From Clostridiales bacterium (GTDB lineage Bacteria > Bacillota > Clostridia > Lachnospirales > JAQSXR01), in contig JAQSXR010000026.1 of assembly GCA_029256575.1 (NCBI GenBank), forward strand, positions 1-40,918: 40,918 nucleotides of DNA, given 5' to 3'. The notes under the pieces were generated by a model. It did not search any database and was not told the origin of the DNA. It worked only from the letters and a program-made list of their open reading frames with translations. Below are positions 9,403 to 18,472 of this stretch, piece after piece (the stretch's first letter is position 1; each line of letters begins with the position of its first letter). The translations under genes and the position numbers were made by a program.

Positions 9403-9843
9403 ATGAATTTAACAGAATTAAGACCTGTTGAAGGTTCAAAACAAAATTGTTATAGAAAAGGTCGTGGACACGCTTCAGGAAATGGAAAAACTGCTGGTAA
9501 AGGTCATAAAGGTCAAAACGCACGTGCAGGCGGCGGAGTAAGACCAGGCTTTGAAGGTGGACAAATGCCTTTATATAGAAGAATCCCAAAAAGAGGATTT
9601 ACTAATAGAAATACAAGAGAAATAATCGGAATCAATGTTAGCGCGCTTAATATATTTGAAGATGGCACAGAAGTAAACGTTGAAACATTAATGGAAGCAA
9701 GAATTGTAAACAATCCTAAAGATGGTATTAAGATTCTTGGAAATGGTGAATTAACAAAAAAACTTATAGTAAAGGCTAATGCTTTTAGTGCAAGTGCAAC
9801 TCAAAAAATAATAGCCATGGGCGGAAACGTAGAGGTGATCTAA
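9403..9843 (+). CDS. rplO: 50S ribosomal protein L15
   Basis: L15 joins late in 50S assembly. The 146-residue protein has the glycine- and basic-rich N-terminal arm [20 protein letters not shown] followed by [17 protein letters not shown], its signature. The C-terminal domain ends [12 protein letters not shown]. The SD is AAGGAGGTGTAGGC. The stop codon TAA at 9841-9843 shares its last base with the secY ATG. Confidence 0.96.
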   Translation: MNLTELRPVEGSKQNCYRKGRGHASGNGKTAGKGHKGQNARAGGGVRPGFEGGQMPLYRRIPKRGFTNRNTREIIGINVSALNIFEDGTEVNVETLMEARIVNNPKDGIKILGNGELTKKLIVKANAFSASATQKIIAMGGNVEVI

Positions 9844-11135
9844 TGCTTAAAACACTTCGCAATGCTTTTAAAATACCAGACTTAAGAAATAAAATTATCT
9901 ATACAGCTTTAATGATTGCAGTAATTCGTTTAGGCGCATTTATATTTCTTCCAGGTACTAATCCAGATGCATTGAGTGTTGCTGATAATAGCGCTACGAG
10001 CTTTTTAGATGCTATTACAGGAGGATCACTAAACACGATGACAATTTTCGCTCTCGGCGTAATGCCTTACATTACATCATCAATCGTAATGAACCTTTTA
10101 ACAATTGCTATTCCTAAGTTGGAAGAAATGCAAAAAGAAGGCGAAGACGGAAGAAAAAAGATTGCAGAAATCACTCGTTATGTAACAATTATTTTAGCAC
10201 TTATTGAAGGTACTGGTATTATGGTTAGTGCTGCACTAAGTAACTATTTAGTTGAAGGATATACAGTATTATTTGTAATCGTTGGTGTAATTGCTCTTAC
10301 AGCAGGATCTGCATTTACTATGTGGGTTGGTGAAAGAATTACAGAAAAGGGTATTGGTAATGGTATCTCAATCATTTTAATGGTTAATATCTTATCAAGA
10401 ATTCCTTTTGAAATAAAAGTTCTGTGGAGTTCACATTTCACAGGAAGATCAATTGGTACAAAAACACTTTATGGGGTAATTGGATTAGCCATATTAACAT
10501 TTATGGTAGGCTTTGTAGTTCTTCTACAAAATGCTGAAAGAAGAATACCTGCACAATATGCAAAAAGAGTTCAAGGAAGAAAAACGATGGGTGGACAATC
10601 AACTCATATACCACTTAAAGTAAATACAGCGGGAGTAATCCCTGTTATCTTTGCTTCATCATTACTATCATTTCCAGGGGTTATAGTAGGTTTCCTACCA
10701 AACAAACCAACTGGTGGATGGGCAACCTTCCTTAACATAATGAACCAAAGAATGTGGAGTACAAAAGAATATTGGTATGGAGCAATCATTTATATTACTT
10801 TAATTATATTCTTTGCTTACTTCTATACTTCTATATCATTTAATCCAATTGAAGTTGCAAATAACATGAAAAAAAGCGGTGGTTTTATTCCAGGTATCAG
10901 ACCAGGTAAAACAACTGTAGACTATTTGAAAAAAGTAGTAAAATATATAGTATTTATTGGAGCTATGGGACTAGTAATAGTTGCTGTTATTCCAATATTA
11001 TTGGGAGTAGTAGGTATTCATGTTTCTTTCAGTGGAACATCACTTATCATTATCGTTGGTGTTGTAATTGAAACAATCAAACAAGCTGAATCTCAAATGT
11101 TAGTTCGTCATTACAAAGGTTTCTTAAATGCATAA
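9843..11135 (+). CDS. secY: Preprotein translocase subunit SecY
   Basis: SecY is the channel of the Sec translocon in the cytoplasmic membrane, working with SecE, SecG and SecA. The 430-residue protein has the expected ten membrane segments. It has the early motif LGVMPYITSSIVM, the plug region after helix 1, the cytosolic loop RRIPAQYAKRVQGRK that meets SecA or the ribosome, and a late loop IRPGKTTVDYL. It sits between rplO and adk as in most Firmicutes, overlapping rplO by one base, with GAGGTGATC as SD. Confidence 0.97.
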   Translation: MLKTLRNAFKIPDLRNKIIYTALMIAVIRLGAFIFLPGTNPDALSVADNSATSFLDAITGGSLNTMTIFALGVMPYITSSIVMNLLTIAIPKLEEMQKEGEDGRKKIAEITRYVTIILALIEGTGIMVSAALSNYLVEGYTVLFVIVGVIALTAGSAFTMWVGERITEKGIGNGISIILMVNILSRIPFEIKVLWSSHFTGRSIGTKTLYGVIGLAILTFMVGFVVLLQNAERRIPAQYAKRVQGRKTMGGQSTHIPLKVNTAGVIPVIFASSLLSFPGVIVGFLPNKPTGGWATFLNIMNQRMWSTKEYWYGAIIYITLIIFFAYFYTSISFNPIEVANNMKKSGGFIPGIRPGKTTVDYLKKVVKYIVFIGAMGLVIVAVIPILLGVVGIHVSFSGTSLIIIVGVVIETIKQAESQMLVRHYKGFLNA

Positions 11136-11183
11136 TTATGAATCGGGTGTCGGAGCATCAGCTTCGATCCTCGTGAAATTGAG

Positions 11184-11204
11184 ATAATGCTGTTAAAGCA
11201 TTAT
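11184..11204 (+). other. 8-bp hairpin between secY and adk
   Basis: ATAATGCT (11184-11191) and AGCATTAT (11197-11204) form a perfect stem with loop GTTAA, ending just before the adk ribosome-binding site. No U-tract follows. It may partly separate secY from adk by processing or stability, or carry no function. Confidence 0.45.
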
Positions 11205-11223
11205 TCATCCTAGGAGGATAAAT

Positions 11224-11868
11224 ATGAGAATAATAATGTTAGGTGCTCCGGGTGCAGGAAAAGGAACACAAGCAAAAAAAATAGCCGAGAAATATTTGGT
11301 TCCACATATCTCTACTGGAGATATTTTAAGATCGAATATTAAAAATTCAACTGAACTAGGACTTGAGGCAAAACAATATATGGATAAAGGGCAATTAGTT
11401 CCAGATTCATTAGTAGTAAGCCTGGTTGTAGATCGTTTTAAAGAGGCTGATTGTAAAAATGGTTATGTACTAGATGGTTTTCCTAGAACAATACCACAAG
11501 CTGAGGCACTTGATACTGCACTAAATGCAATTAGTGAAAAAGTAGATTATGCTATAAATGTTGAAGTACCAGATGAAAATATCGTTAAGAGAATGTCAGG
11601 ACGTAGAGCTTGTTTAGGATGTGGTGCAACATACCATATTCAACACATTCCACCTAAGACTGAAGGAATCTGCGATACATGTGGTAATGAATTGATTTTA
11701 AGAGCGGATGATGCTCCAGAAACAGTACTAAATAGATTGAAAGTTTATCATGATCAAACTCAACCTTTAATTGAATATTACTCAGCTAAGAACATTTTAA
11801 AGGAAGTCGACGGAGTTCAAGATATGAAGGATGTTTTTAATGACATCGTTACTATATTGGAGGCGTAA
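11224..11868 (+). CDS. adk: Adenylate kinase, zinc-lid type
   Basis: Adk catalyses ATP + AMP = 2 ADP in the cytosol. The P-loop is GAPGAGKGT (residues 7-15), the AMP site contains STGDILR (30-36), and DGFPRT is at 84-89. The lid carries four cysteines, C130, C133, C150 and C153, which should bind structural zinc as in Gram-positive long-form enzymes. The 214-residue length is standard. It follows secY and precedes map, the usual order. The SD is AGGAGGATAA. Confidence 0.97.
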   Translation: MRIIMLGAPGAGKGTQAKKIAEKYLVPHISTGDILRSNIKNSTELGLEAKQYMDKGQLVPDSLVVSLVVDRFKEADCKNGYVLDGFPRTIPQAEALDTALNAISEKVDYAINVEVPDENIVKRMSGRRACLGCGATYHIQHIPPKTEGICDTCGNELILRADDAPETVLNRLKVYHDQTQPLIEYYSAKNILKEVDGVQDMKDVFNDIVTILEA

Positions 11869-11871
11869 AGT

Positions 11872-12627
11872 ATGCCAGTTTCAATTAAATCAGAAAATGA
11901 AATTGAAAAAATGCGAAAAGCCGGTAAAATAGTCGCAATGACACTTAATTTACTTGAAAAAGCTATAAAACCTGGAATTTCTACGTTTGACATTGATAAA
12001 ATAGGTGAAGAATATATAAGGAGTCAAGGGGCTGTGCCATCCTTTAAAGGTTATAATGGTTATCCTGCTTCTATATGTGTTTCTATAAATGATGAAGTTG
12101 TTCATGGCATTCCAAGCAAAAAAAGAATGCTAAAAGATGGCGATATTGTAAGCCTAGATGTTGGTGCTTATATAGACGGTTTTCATGGTGACGCTGCAAG
12201 AACATTTGCTGTTGGAACTATATCTGATGAAGCAAAGAGATTGATAGAAGTTACCGAGAAAAGTTTTTATGAAGGAATTAAGCTAGCAAAAGAAGGAAAT
12301 CATTTATACGAAATCTCCGCAGCCATTCAAGCATATGCTGAAGCAAAAGGTTATTCAGTAGTTAGAGATTTAACTGGGCATGGAATTGGAAAAAAACTTC
12401 ATGAAGATCCTTCGATACCAAATTTCAAGATTAGTAAACAAAGAGGTCTCAGACTGCAAGCAGGAATGACCTTGGCAATTGAACCGATGATAAATGTAGG
12501 TGATTATGAGGTTGCGTGGCTAGATGATGAATGGACTGTTGTTACTGATGACGGAAGTCTTTCAGCACACTATGAAAATACAATTCTCATAACAAAAGAA
12601 GGTTGTGAACTTCTAACCCTTATATAG
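11872..12627 (+). CDS. map: Methionine aminopeptidase, type I
   Basis: The enzyme removes N-terminal methionine from new proteins. All metal ligands and the catalytic histidine can be placed: H79, D96, D107, H170, E204 and E235, within VVHGIP, SLDVGAY, HGDAART, LTGHGIG, AIEPM and HYENT. The 251 residues match type I without an SH3-like extension. It starts 4 bases after the adk stop, with GGAGGCG in the end of adk as SD. Confidence 0.97.
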   Translation: MPVSIKSENEIEKMRKAGKIVAMTLNLLEKAIKPGISTFDIDKIGEEYIRSQGAVPSFKGYNGYPASICVSINDEVVHGIPSKKRMLKDGDIVSLDVGAYIDGFHGDAARTFAVGTISDEAKRLIEVTEKSFYEGIKLAKEGNHLYEISAAIQAYAEAKGYSVVRDLTGHGIGKKLHEDPSIPNFKISKQRGLRLQAGMTLAIEPMINVGDYEVAWLDDEWTVVTDDGSLSAHYENTILITKEGCELLTLI

Positions 12628-12657
12628 GTTGTAAACAACAAACAATGAGGTGAAGAA

Positions 12658-12930
12658 ATGAATGATTACCAAGTGGGTCAAATAGCTAAGTCTAGAGCTG
12701 GTAGAGATAAAGCTAATTTATTTGTTATAATAGACAAGGATACAGAATATGTATATTTGGTAGACGGGAAAATCAGAAAAGTGGATAACCCGAAGAAAAA
12801 GAAGTTTAAACATATTGAAGCTACTAATTATATAGATTCGAATATTGTTTATAAAATAAATGATGACCAAAAAATTGTAAATGCAGACATTCGAAAAGCG
12901 ATTCAGTTTTTCGAAACAGAGGCAAATTGA
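12658..12930 (+). CDS. KOW-domain RNA-binding protein
   Basis: This 90-residue basic protein begins with a KOW-like barrel: VGQIAKSRAGRDKANLFVIID (residues 6-26), then TEYVYLVDGKIRKVDNPKKKKFKHIE. That pattern is seen in clostridial proteins annotated as KOW or L14e/L27e-like and found at this place between map and infA. The family has no assigned function that I know; a ribosome- or rRNA-associated role is inferred from location and charge. The SD is GAGGTGAAGAA. Confidence 0.85.
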   Translation: MNDYQVGQIAKSRAGRDKANLFVIIDKDTEYVYLVDGKIRKVDNPKKKKFKHIEATNYIDSNIVYKINDDQKIVNADIRKAIQFFETEAN

Positions 12931-12954
12931 ATTTGACATCGAGGAGGTTTTAGT

Positions 12955-13173
12955 TTGTCAAAAGACGACGTTATAGAAGTAGAAGGAACAGTTATTGAAA
13001 AGCTACCAAATGCTATGTTTCAAGTTGAGTTAGAGAATGGACATAGAGTTTTAGGACATATTAGTGGTAAATTGCGTATGAACTTCATTCGTATATTGCC
13101 AGGAGATAAAGTTACTATAGAACTCTCTCCATATGATTTAACTAAAGGAAGAATAATTTGGAGAGACAAATAA
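12955..13173 (+). CDS. infA: Translation initiation factor IF-1
   Basis: The 72-residue OB-fold protein reads [20 protein letters not shown] and later [22 protein letters not shown], the standard IF-1 pattern. IF-1 blocks the 30S A-site during initiation together with IF-2 and IF-3. The start is a TTG at 12955 after GAGGAGGTTTTAG. It precedes rpmJ, as in most bacteria. Confidence 0.97.
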   Translation: MSKDDVIEVEGTVIEKLPNAMFQVELENGHRVLGHISGKLRMNFIRILPGDKVTIELSPYDLTKGRIIWRDK

Positions 13174-13213
13174 GTTCGTGATATTTTCGAACTATTTGAA
13201 AGGAGAGATTACA

Positions 13214-13327
13214 ATGAAGGTTAGAGCATCTGTTAAACCTATCTGTGAAAAATGTAAAGTAATTAAAAGAAAAGGTAGCGTAAGAGTAATTTGCGAAAAT
13301 CCTAAACATAAACAGAGACAAGGTTAA
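13214..13327 (+). CDS. rpmJ: 50S ribosomal protein L36, zinc form
   Basis: A 37-residue protein, [20 protein letters not shown] at the start and ending HKQRQG. It keeps the zinc-ribbon residues C11, C14, C27 and H32, so it is the zinc-containing form. L36 joins 23S domains late in assembly. The ATG follows AAAGGAGAGATTAC. The reading frame is short and easily missed, but the match to the family is complete. Confidence 0.96.
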   Translation: MKVRASVKPICEKCKVIKRKGSVRVICENPKHKQRQG

Positions 13328-13356
13328 CAAATTAATTAGTTAATATAAAAATAGCC

Positions 13357-13385
13357 TTGCATTTTAGTTCCAAATACATTATAAT
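13357..13385 (+). promoter_or_regulatory. Internal sigma-A promoter before rpsM
   Basis: TTGCAT (13357-13362) and TATAAT (13380-13385) are separated by 17 bases. It lies 30 bases after rpmJ and would give the alpha-operon genes (rpsM to rplQ) their own transcript with a leader of about 180 bases. Confidence 0.75.
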
Positions 13386-13392
13386 GTGTATT

Positions 13393-13573
13393 TGTGAAAT
13401 AGTAGAAGCGGCTGCAGTGATGAACCACTCGGAACAGTTGTAAGTTCTAGGTTCAGTTGCTGGATAAATACAGACAAAAATTCGAATCCGGGGGATACGG
13501 TATTACAAATGCTCATCACATTATAATATCTAAACCCAATGACAAAACTTTTTTAATGGAGGTGTATGAACAC
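13393..13573 (+). promoter_or_regulatory. Alpha-operon leader upstream of rpsM (candidate S4-responsive leader)
   Basis: The 246-base gap between rpmJ and rpsM holds the promoter and this leader. Possible stems include AGTG with CACT near 13416-13429 and GAAC with GTTC near 13431-13446. In several bacteria S4 represses the alpha operon through a pseudoknot at this place. I can see structure potential but cannot prove the known fold. An in-frame extension of rpsM through this region lacks a ribosome-binding site and is not used. Confidence 0.4.
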
Positions 13574-13942
13574 ATGGCACGTATCGCTGGTGTAGACTTA
13601 CCAAGAGAAAAACGCGTTGAAATTGGCCTTACTTATATTTATGGAGTAGGAAAAGTTAGTTCACAACGTATTCTTAAGGAAACAGGAATTAACCCTGATA
13701 CTCGTGTAAGAGATTTAACAGACGAAGAAGTTGGAAAAATTCGTGACGTTATTGATTCTTCACAAATGGTTGAAGGTGATCTAAGAAGAGAAATCGCTTT
13801 AAACATAAAGCGTTTACAAGAAATCGGATGTTTTCGTGGTATCCGTCATAGAAAAGGATTACCTGTTCGTGGTCAAAATACTAAGAACAATGCAAGAACA
13901 CGCAAAGGTCCTAAGAGAACTGTAGCTAATAAGAAAAAATAA
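13574..13942 (+). CDS. rpsM: 30S ribosomal protein S13
   Basis: S13 sits in the 30S head, touching the P-site tRNA and L5. The ATG at 13574 yields [20 protein letters not shown], the universal start, and follows TGGAGGTGTATGA. The 122-residue length is right. The C-terminal tail [20 protein letters not shown] is conserved. It is the first gene of the alpha section behind its own promoter. Confidence 0.96.
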   Translation: MARIAGVDLPREKRVEIGLTYIYGVGKVSSQRILKETGINPDTRVRDLTDEEVGKIRDVIDSSQMVEGDLRREIALNIKRLQEIGCFRGIRHRKGLPVRGQNTKNNARTRKGPKRTVANKKK

Positions 13943-13964
13943 CCCATAAGGGAGGTTTGAGCGA

Positions 13965-14360
13965 ATGGCTAAAAAAGTAGCTAAAAAAGTGATGAAGAAG
14001 CGTGTTAAGAAACACGTAGAGCGTGGACAAGCGCATATTCAGTCAACTTTCAATAATACAATCGTTACTTTAACTGATGCTGAAGGAAATACGTTATCAT
14101 GGGCAAGTGCAGGAGGTTTAGGTTTTAGAGGTTCAAGAAAATCTACACCTTATGCAGCGCAAATGGCAGCTGAAACTGCAACAAAAGCAGCTTTAGTACA
14201 CGGATTAAAAATAGTAGAAGTTATGGTAAAAGGTCCAGGATCAGGCAGAGAAGCAGCTATCCGTGCTTTACAAGCTTGTGGTCTTGAAGTAACAAGTATA
14301 AAGGATGTAACACCAGTACCACATAATGGATGTCGTCCACCAAAAAGAAGAAGAGTATAA
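13965..14360 (+). CDS. rpsK: 30S ribosomal protein S11
   Basis: The 131-residue protein carries [20 protein letters not shown] followed by [20 protein letters not shown], and ends [18 protein letters not shown], all diagnostic. S11 forms the platform next to the E-site mRNA with S7. The N-terminus is lysine-rich ([16 protein letters not shown]), as in other clostridia. The SD is GGGAGGTTTGAG. Confidence 0.97.
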   Translation: MAKKVAKKVMKKRVKKHVERGQAHIQSTFNNTIVTLTDAEGNTLSWASAGGLGFRGSRKSTPYAAQMAAETATKAALVHGLKIVEVMVKGPGSGREAAIRALQACGLEVTSIKDVTPVPHNGCRPPKRRRV

Positions 14361-14376
14361 TAGGAGGTGCAGATAA

Positions 14377-14970
14377 ATGGCAGTAGATAGAACTCCCGTC
14401 CTTAAAAGATGTAGATCTTTAGGCTTAGACCCAATTTTCATGGGAATAGACAAAAAATCAACTAGAACTTTAAAGAGAGCGAACAAGAAATTAAGCGAAT
14501 ACGGTCTACAATTACGTGAAAAACAAAAAGCTAAATTTATATATGGCGTTTTAGAAAAACCTTTCAGAAATTATTTCGCAAAGGCTTCTAAAATGAATGG
14601 ATTAGCTGGTCCAAACTTAATGATATTATTAGAATTAAGATTAGACAATGTATTGTACAGACTTGGTTACGGTAGAACAAGAAAAGAATGTAGACAAATA
14701 GTTGACCACAAGCATTTATTAGTTAATGGTAAATCAGTTAACATTCCATCATACAAAGTTAAACCAGGTGATGTAATTGAAGTAAAAGAGAAGCACAAAG
14801 CTTCACAAAGATATAAAGATATTCTTGAATTAACTGAAGGAAGATTAGTTCCTGCTTGGCTTGAAGCTAACCATGAAGCACTTTCTGGTACTGTTAAAGA
14901 ATTGCCTTCAAGAGAACAAATCGATGTACCAGTAAACGAAACACTTATTGTCGAATTATATTCTAAATAA
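14377..14970 (+). CDS. rpsD: 30S ribosomal protein S4, zinc-free type
   Basis: S4 starts 30S assembly and, in many bacteria, controls the alpha operon. The S4 RNA-binding domain is [20 protein letters not shown] followed by [13 protein letters not shown] (residues about 88-124). The N-terminal domain has only one cysteine (C12 in LKRCRSLG), so the four-cysteine zinc site of many S4 proteins is absent. This zinc-free form of 197 residues is typical of Lachnospiraceae-like clostridia. The SD is AGGAGGTGCAG. Confidence 0.96.
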   Translation: MAVDRTPVLKRCRSLGLDPIFMGIDKKSTRTLKRANKKLSEYGLQLREKQKAKFIYGVLEKPFRNYFAKASKMNGLAGPNLMILLELRLDNVLYRLGYGRTRKECRQIVDHKHLLVNGKSVNIPSYKVKPGDVIEVKEKHKASQRYKDILELTEGRLVPAWLEANHEALSGTVKELPSREQIDVPVNETLIVELYSK

Positions 14971-15118
14971 TAAGTTTTTAACTATTATAGATTATATAAT
15001 TTTACGTATGTGCTATAGGTCTTTTCATTTATTACAAATTATTAATGGGTAAAAATGATAATTTAGGCTGTTAATAACTACCCTCAATAATAATAAACCC
15101 ATAAAGGAGGGTCTTTGA
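14971..15118 (+). other. rpsD-rpoA spacer
   Basis: This 148-base AT-rich spacer contains a TATAAT at 14995-15000 without a good -35, and GGGTA (near 15047) that can pair with TACCC (near 15079) around a long loop. It may hold a weak promoter or leader for rpoA. No gene is visible. Confidence 0.3.
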
Positions 15119-16078
15119 TTGTTCGACTTTGAAAAACCAAAAATAGAAATAACAGAAATATCAGAAGATAAGAAATACGGACGTTTTGTTGTTGAACCAC
15201 TTGAAAGAGGATATGGTATTACACTTGGTAATTCACTAAGAAGAATAATGTTATCTTCTTTACCTGGTGCTGCTGTAAGCGGTGTTAAAATTGATGGTGT
15301 CGTTCATGAATTTAGTAACATTCCAAGTGTTAAGGAAGATGTTACTGAAATTATAATGAATATCAAGAATATTGCTATTAAAAATAATAGCGATAGTCTT
15401 GAAACTAAATATGCATACATTGAATTTGAAGGTGAAGGTGTTGTGAGAGCAGGAGATATTCAAGCAGATGCTGATATCACTATCTTGAACCCAGAACTCG
15501 AAATTGCTACATTAAGTGGCGGACCAGAAAGTAAATTATTTATGGAATTAACTATAACAAAAGGCAGAGGATATGTTGGTGCTGATAAGAACAAGGCATT
15601 AGATCTTCCAATTGGAGTTATACCAGTTGATTCTATATACACACCAGTAGAACGTGTTAACCTCACTGTAGAAAATACACGTGTAGGACAAATCACAGAC
15701 TATGACAAACTTACTTTAGATGTATTCACAGATGGAACTTTAGTTCCTGATGAAGCAGTAAGTTTAGCAGCCAAAGTTCTTAGCGAACACTTAAAACTAT
15801 TCATTGACTTATCAGAAAATGCAAAAACTGCAGAAGTAATGACCGTTAAGGAAGAAAATGAAAAAGAAAAAGTGCTTGAAATGAGCATTGATGAGTTAGA
15901 ATTATCAGTACGTTCATACAATTGTTTAAAACGTGCAGGTATTAACACGGTAGAGGAATTAACGAACAGAACTGCTGATGATATGATGAAGGTGCGTAAC
16001 CTTGGTCGTAAATCATTAGAAGAAGTATTAAACAAATTAAAAGAATTAGGCTTATTGCTTAGACCAAGCGATGAGTAA
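15119..16078 (+). CDS. rpoA: DNA-directed RNA polymerase alpha subunit
   Basis: The 319-residue alpha subunit starts polymerase assembly. The N-terminal domain shows [20 protein letters not shown] followed by [11 protein letters not shown]. The C-terminal domain binds UP elements and regulators, with [20 protein letters not shown] and [19 protein letters not shown]. The start is a TTG ([11 protein letters not shown]) after AAAGGAGGGTC. The length is close to the usual 314-315. It lies between rpsD and rplQ, the conserved order. Confidence 0.97.
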   Translation: MFDFEKPKIEITEISEDKKYGRFVVEPLERGYGITLGNSLRRIMLSSLPGAAVSGVKIDGVVHEFSNIPSVKEDVTEIIMNIKNIAIKNNSDSLETKYAYIEFEGEGVVRAGDIQADADITILNPELEIATLSGGPESKLFMELTITKGRGYVGADKNKALDLPIGVIPVDSIYTPVERVNLTVENTRVGQITDYDKLTLDVFTDGTLVPDEAVSLAAKVLSEHLKLFIDLSENAKTAEVMTVKEENEKEKVLEMSIDELELSVRSYNCLKRAGINTVEELTNRTADDMMKVRNLGRKSLEEVLNKLKELGLLLRPSDE

Positions 16079-16114
16079 TCATATATCAAATCATTGTATA
16101 AAGGAGGTTAAGTG

Positions 16115-16651
16115 ATGGCAGGCTATAGAAAACTTGGTAGAACTTCTGACCAAAGAAAAGCTTTACTTAGAAACTTAACAACTAATTTACTACATCATGG
16201 AAAAATCACAACAACTGAGAGCAAAGCAAAAGAAGTTCGTAAAATTGTTGAAAAACTAATTGCTATGGGCGTAAGAGAAAAAGATAACTTCGCAGAAGTT
16301 ACCGTTACAGCCAAAGTAGCTAGAAAAGATAAAGATGGTAAGAGAGTAAAAGAAGTTGTAGATGGTAAAAAAGTAGACATTTTTGATGAAGTTCAAAAAA
16401 CAGTTAAGAAGGATGCACCTTCTCGCTTACATGCAAGAAGACAAATGCTTCAAGTTCTTTATCCAGTTAAAGAAGTTCCAAAAGATGCAGCTCAAAAAAA
16501 GGCTAATACTAAGGAAATCGACTTAACAGAAAAACTATTTAACGAATATGCTGCAAAATATGCTGATCGTAAAGGTGGATACACTAGAATGATCAAACTC
16601 GGAGCTCGTAAGGGCGATGGCGCTGAAACAGTTGTTATTGAGTTAGTGTAG
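16115..16651 (+). CDS. rplQ: 50S ribosomal protein L17, enlarged form
   Basis: L17 lies near the tunnel exit. It begins MAGYRKLGRTSDQRKALLRN (ATG 16115 after AAAGGAGGTTAAG; a GTG one codon earlier is less likely). It ends GGYTRMIKLGARKGDGAETV plus VIELV, as usual. At 178 residues it is about 55-65 longer than the common 112-120. The extra, lysine-rich segment lies between the first helices (to about residue 56) and the C-terminal part, roughly residues 60-145. Similar enlarged forms occur in related clostridia, so it is a lineage trait and not a fusion. Confidence 0.94.
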   Translation: MAGYRKLGRTSDQRKALLRNLTTNLLHHGKITTTESKAKEVRKIVEKLIAMGVREKDNFAEVTVTAKVARKDKDGKRVKEVVDGKKVDIFDEVQKTVKKDAPSRLHARRQMLQVLYPVKEVPKDAAQKKANTKEIDLTEKLFNEYAAKYADRKGGYTRMIKLGARKGDGAETVVIELV

Positions 16652-16660
16652 TTATTAATT

Positions 16661-16698
16661 AAGGGGGTACGAGCTATTGCTCTTATCCCTTTATTTTT
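16661..16698 (+). terminator. Intrinsic terminator after rplQ
   Basis: AAGGG (16661-16665) pairs with CCCTT (16687-16691), and GAGC (16671-16674) with GCTC (16679-16682) around the loop TATT. A T-rich run follows (16690-16698). It ends the ribosomal superoperon, or attenuates read-through into ecfA1 22 bases downstream. Confidence 0.7.
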
Positions 16699-16720
16699 AA
16701 ATATAAAAGGTGGTGTAATT

Positions 16721-17572
16721 ATGGAGATTATTAAAGCTCAAAATTTAGTGTATGAATATTATTCGCAGGATGAAGTTGATGGAGCTGATAGTCCTTTTAG
16801 AGCAATAGATGGAGTTGATTTATCCATAGAAAAAGGCGGGTTTATAGCTATTTTAGGTCATAATGGATCTGGAAAATCAACATTAGCTAAACATTTAAAT
16901 GCATTACTTACTCCAACCAGTGGTAGTTTATTTGTTAAAGGATATGACACAACAAAAGAAGAAAATATTTGGAATGTAAGACAAGTTGCTGGAATGGTTT
17001 TTCAAAATCCGGATAATCAAATTATTGCATCAATTATTGAAGAGGATGTAGCATTTGGTCCTGAAAATTTAGGAGTGCCAACCGAAGAAATTAAGATTAG
17101 AATAAAAGAATCATTAGAAGCAGTTGGAATGACAGAATATAGGAAGCATTCTCCTAATAAATTGTCGGGTGGACAAAAACAAAGAATTGCAATTGCTGGA
17201 GTGTTAGCAATGAAACCTGAATGTATTGTATTAGACGAGCCGACAGCCATGTTAGACCCTATCGGTAGAAAAGAAGTTTTAAAAACAGTGAAACGACTAA
17301 ATAAAGATGAAGGTATGACAGTAATTATGATTACTCATTATATGGAGGAAGTTATAGATGCTGATATCATATTTGTAATGAATCATGGGAAAATAGTGAT
17401 GCAAGGAACACCAAAAGAGATATTCTCTCAAGTAGACAAACTGAAAGAACTTCGATTAGATGTACCTCAAGTTACAGAGATAGCTCATGAACTTAAAAAG
17501 AAAAATATAGATATTCCAGATGGAATACTAACAATAGATGAATTTGTAGAAGCTTTTTCTAAGCTAAAATAA
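16721..17572 (+). CDS. ecfA1: ECF transporter ATPase, EcfA1-like
   Basis: This is one of two ATPases that drive energy-coupling-factor vitamin and metal uptake through shared EcfT and separate S-components. Walker A is GHNGSGKST (46-54), the Q-loop is FQNPDNQ, the signature is LSGGQKQR, and Walker B is [13 protein letters not shown]. The 283 residues include the C-terminal extension typical of EcfA. No S-component gene is next to it, so it probably serves several of them (group II ECF). The SD is AAAAGGTGG. Confidence 0.94.
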   Translation: MEIIKAQNLVYEYYSQDEVDGADSPFRAIDGVDLSIEKGGFIAILGHNGSGKSTLAKHLNALLTPTSGSLFVKGYDTTKEENIWNVRQVAGMVFQNPDNQIIASIIEEDVAFGPENLGVPTEEIKIRIKESLEAVGMTEYRKHSPNKLSGGQKQRIAIAGVLAMKPECIVLDEPTAMLDPIGRKEVLKTVKRLNKDEGMTVIMITHYMEEVIDADIIFVMNHGKIVMQGTPKEIFSQVDKLKELRLDVPQVTEIAHELKKKNIDIPDGILTIDEFVEAFSKLK

Positions 17573-17589
17573 ATTTAAGGAGGTCTTGT

Positions 17590-18435
17590 ATGTCAATATT
17601 ATTAAAAGATGTTAATTACGTTTATAGTCCTGATACGGTATATCAAAAACATGCTTTGAAGGATGTGAATTTAGTTATCAATGACGGTGAATTTATTGGG
17701 ATAATTGGACATACGGGTTCTGGTAAATCGACATTAGTACAGCATTTAAATGGACTTATGAAAGCAACAAGTGGCGATATCATTTTTAATGGACAAGATA
17801 TTAATGCGCCAAAATATAGCCAAGTTGAATTAAGACAACAAATCGGTCTCGTTTTCCAATATCCAGAACATCAATTATTTGAGGTAAGTGTTTATAAGGA
17901 TGTAGCTTTTGGACCAAAGAATCAAAAGTTATCAGAGGATGAGATTAAGATACGAGTGAAAGAAGCTCTTGAGACAGTTGGACTAGACGAAAGTTATTAT
18001 GAAAAATCACCATTTGAACTTTCTGGTGGGCAAAAAAGAAGAGTTGCTATTGCGGGAGTACTTGCAATGAAACCTAAAATACTAATACTCGACGAGCCTA
18101 CAGCTGGACTTGACCCTCAGGGAAGAGACGACATATTAGAACAAATAGCAAAATTACACAAAGAACAAGGAATAACAATAATTTTGGTATCACATAGTAT
18201 GGAAGATATAGCGAAATATGTAGGAAGAATAATAGTTATGAATAAAGGTGGAGTAAGCTATGATGGAATACCAAGCGAGGTATTTCAATATTATAAAGAA
18301 CTTGAAAATATGGGCTTATCTGCACCAAAGGTGACATATCTAATGAATGCATTAAAGGAAAAAGGGTATGACGTTTCTACAGAAGTAACAACAGTTGAAG
18401 AGGCGATAGAAGAGCTACTAAAAATACTAAAATAA
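17590..18435 (+). CDS. ecfA2: ECF transporter ATPase, EcfA2-like
   Basis: The partner ATPase of EcfA1, forming the heterodimer. Walker A is GHTGSGKST (40-48), the Q-loop FQYPEHQLFE is the EcfA2 type, the signature is LSGGQKRR, and Walker B is ILILDEPTAGLDPQGR. The length is 281 residues. It starts 17 bases after ecfA1 with AAGGAGGTCTTGT as SD and is followed by ecfT, the conserved group-II order. Confidence 0.94.
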   Translation: MSILLKDVNYVYSPDTVYQKHALKDVNLVINDGEFIGIIGHTGSGKSTLVQHLNGLMKATSGDIIFNGQDINAPKYSQVELRQQIGLVFQYPEHQLFEVSVYKDVAFGPKNQKLSEDEIKIRVKEALETVGLDESYYEKSPFELSGGQKRRVAIAGVLAMKPKILILDEPTAGLDPQGRDDILEQIAKLHKEQGITIILVSHSMEDIAKYVGRIIVMNKGGVSYDGIPSEVFQYYKELENMGLSAPKVTYLMNALKEKGYDVSTEVTTVEEAIEELLKILK

Positions 18436-18472
18436 CTATAGATCAATTTTTAGATAGAGAAGGAACAGTGCG

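Noticed and set aside
13457-13573. Extension of S13 by 39 residues at its N-terminus.
   Set aside because: S13 universally starts MARIAGVD; the ribosome-binding site lies directly before ATG 13574 and the extension is in the leader.
16115-16651. L17 as a gene fusion.
   Set aside because: The extra residues lie inside the protein and similar enlarged L17 forms occur in related clostridia.
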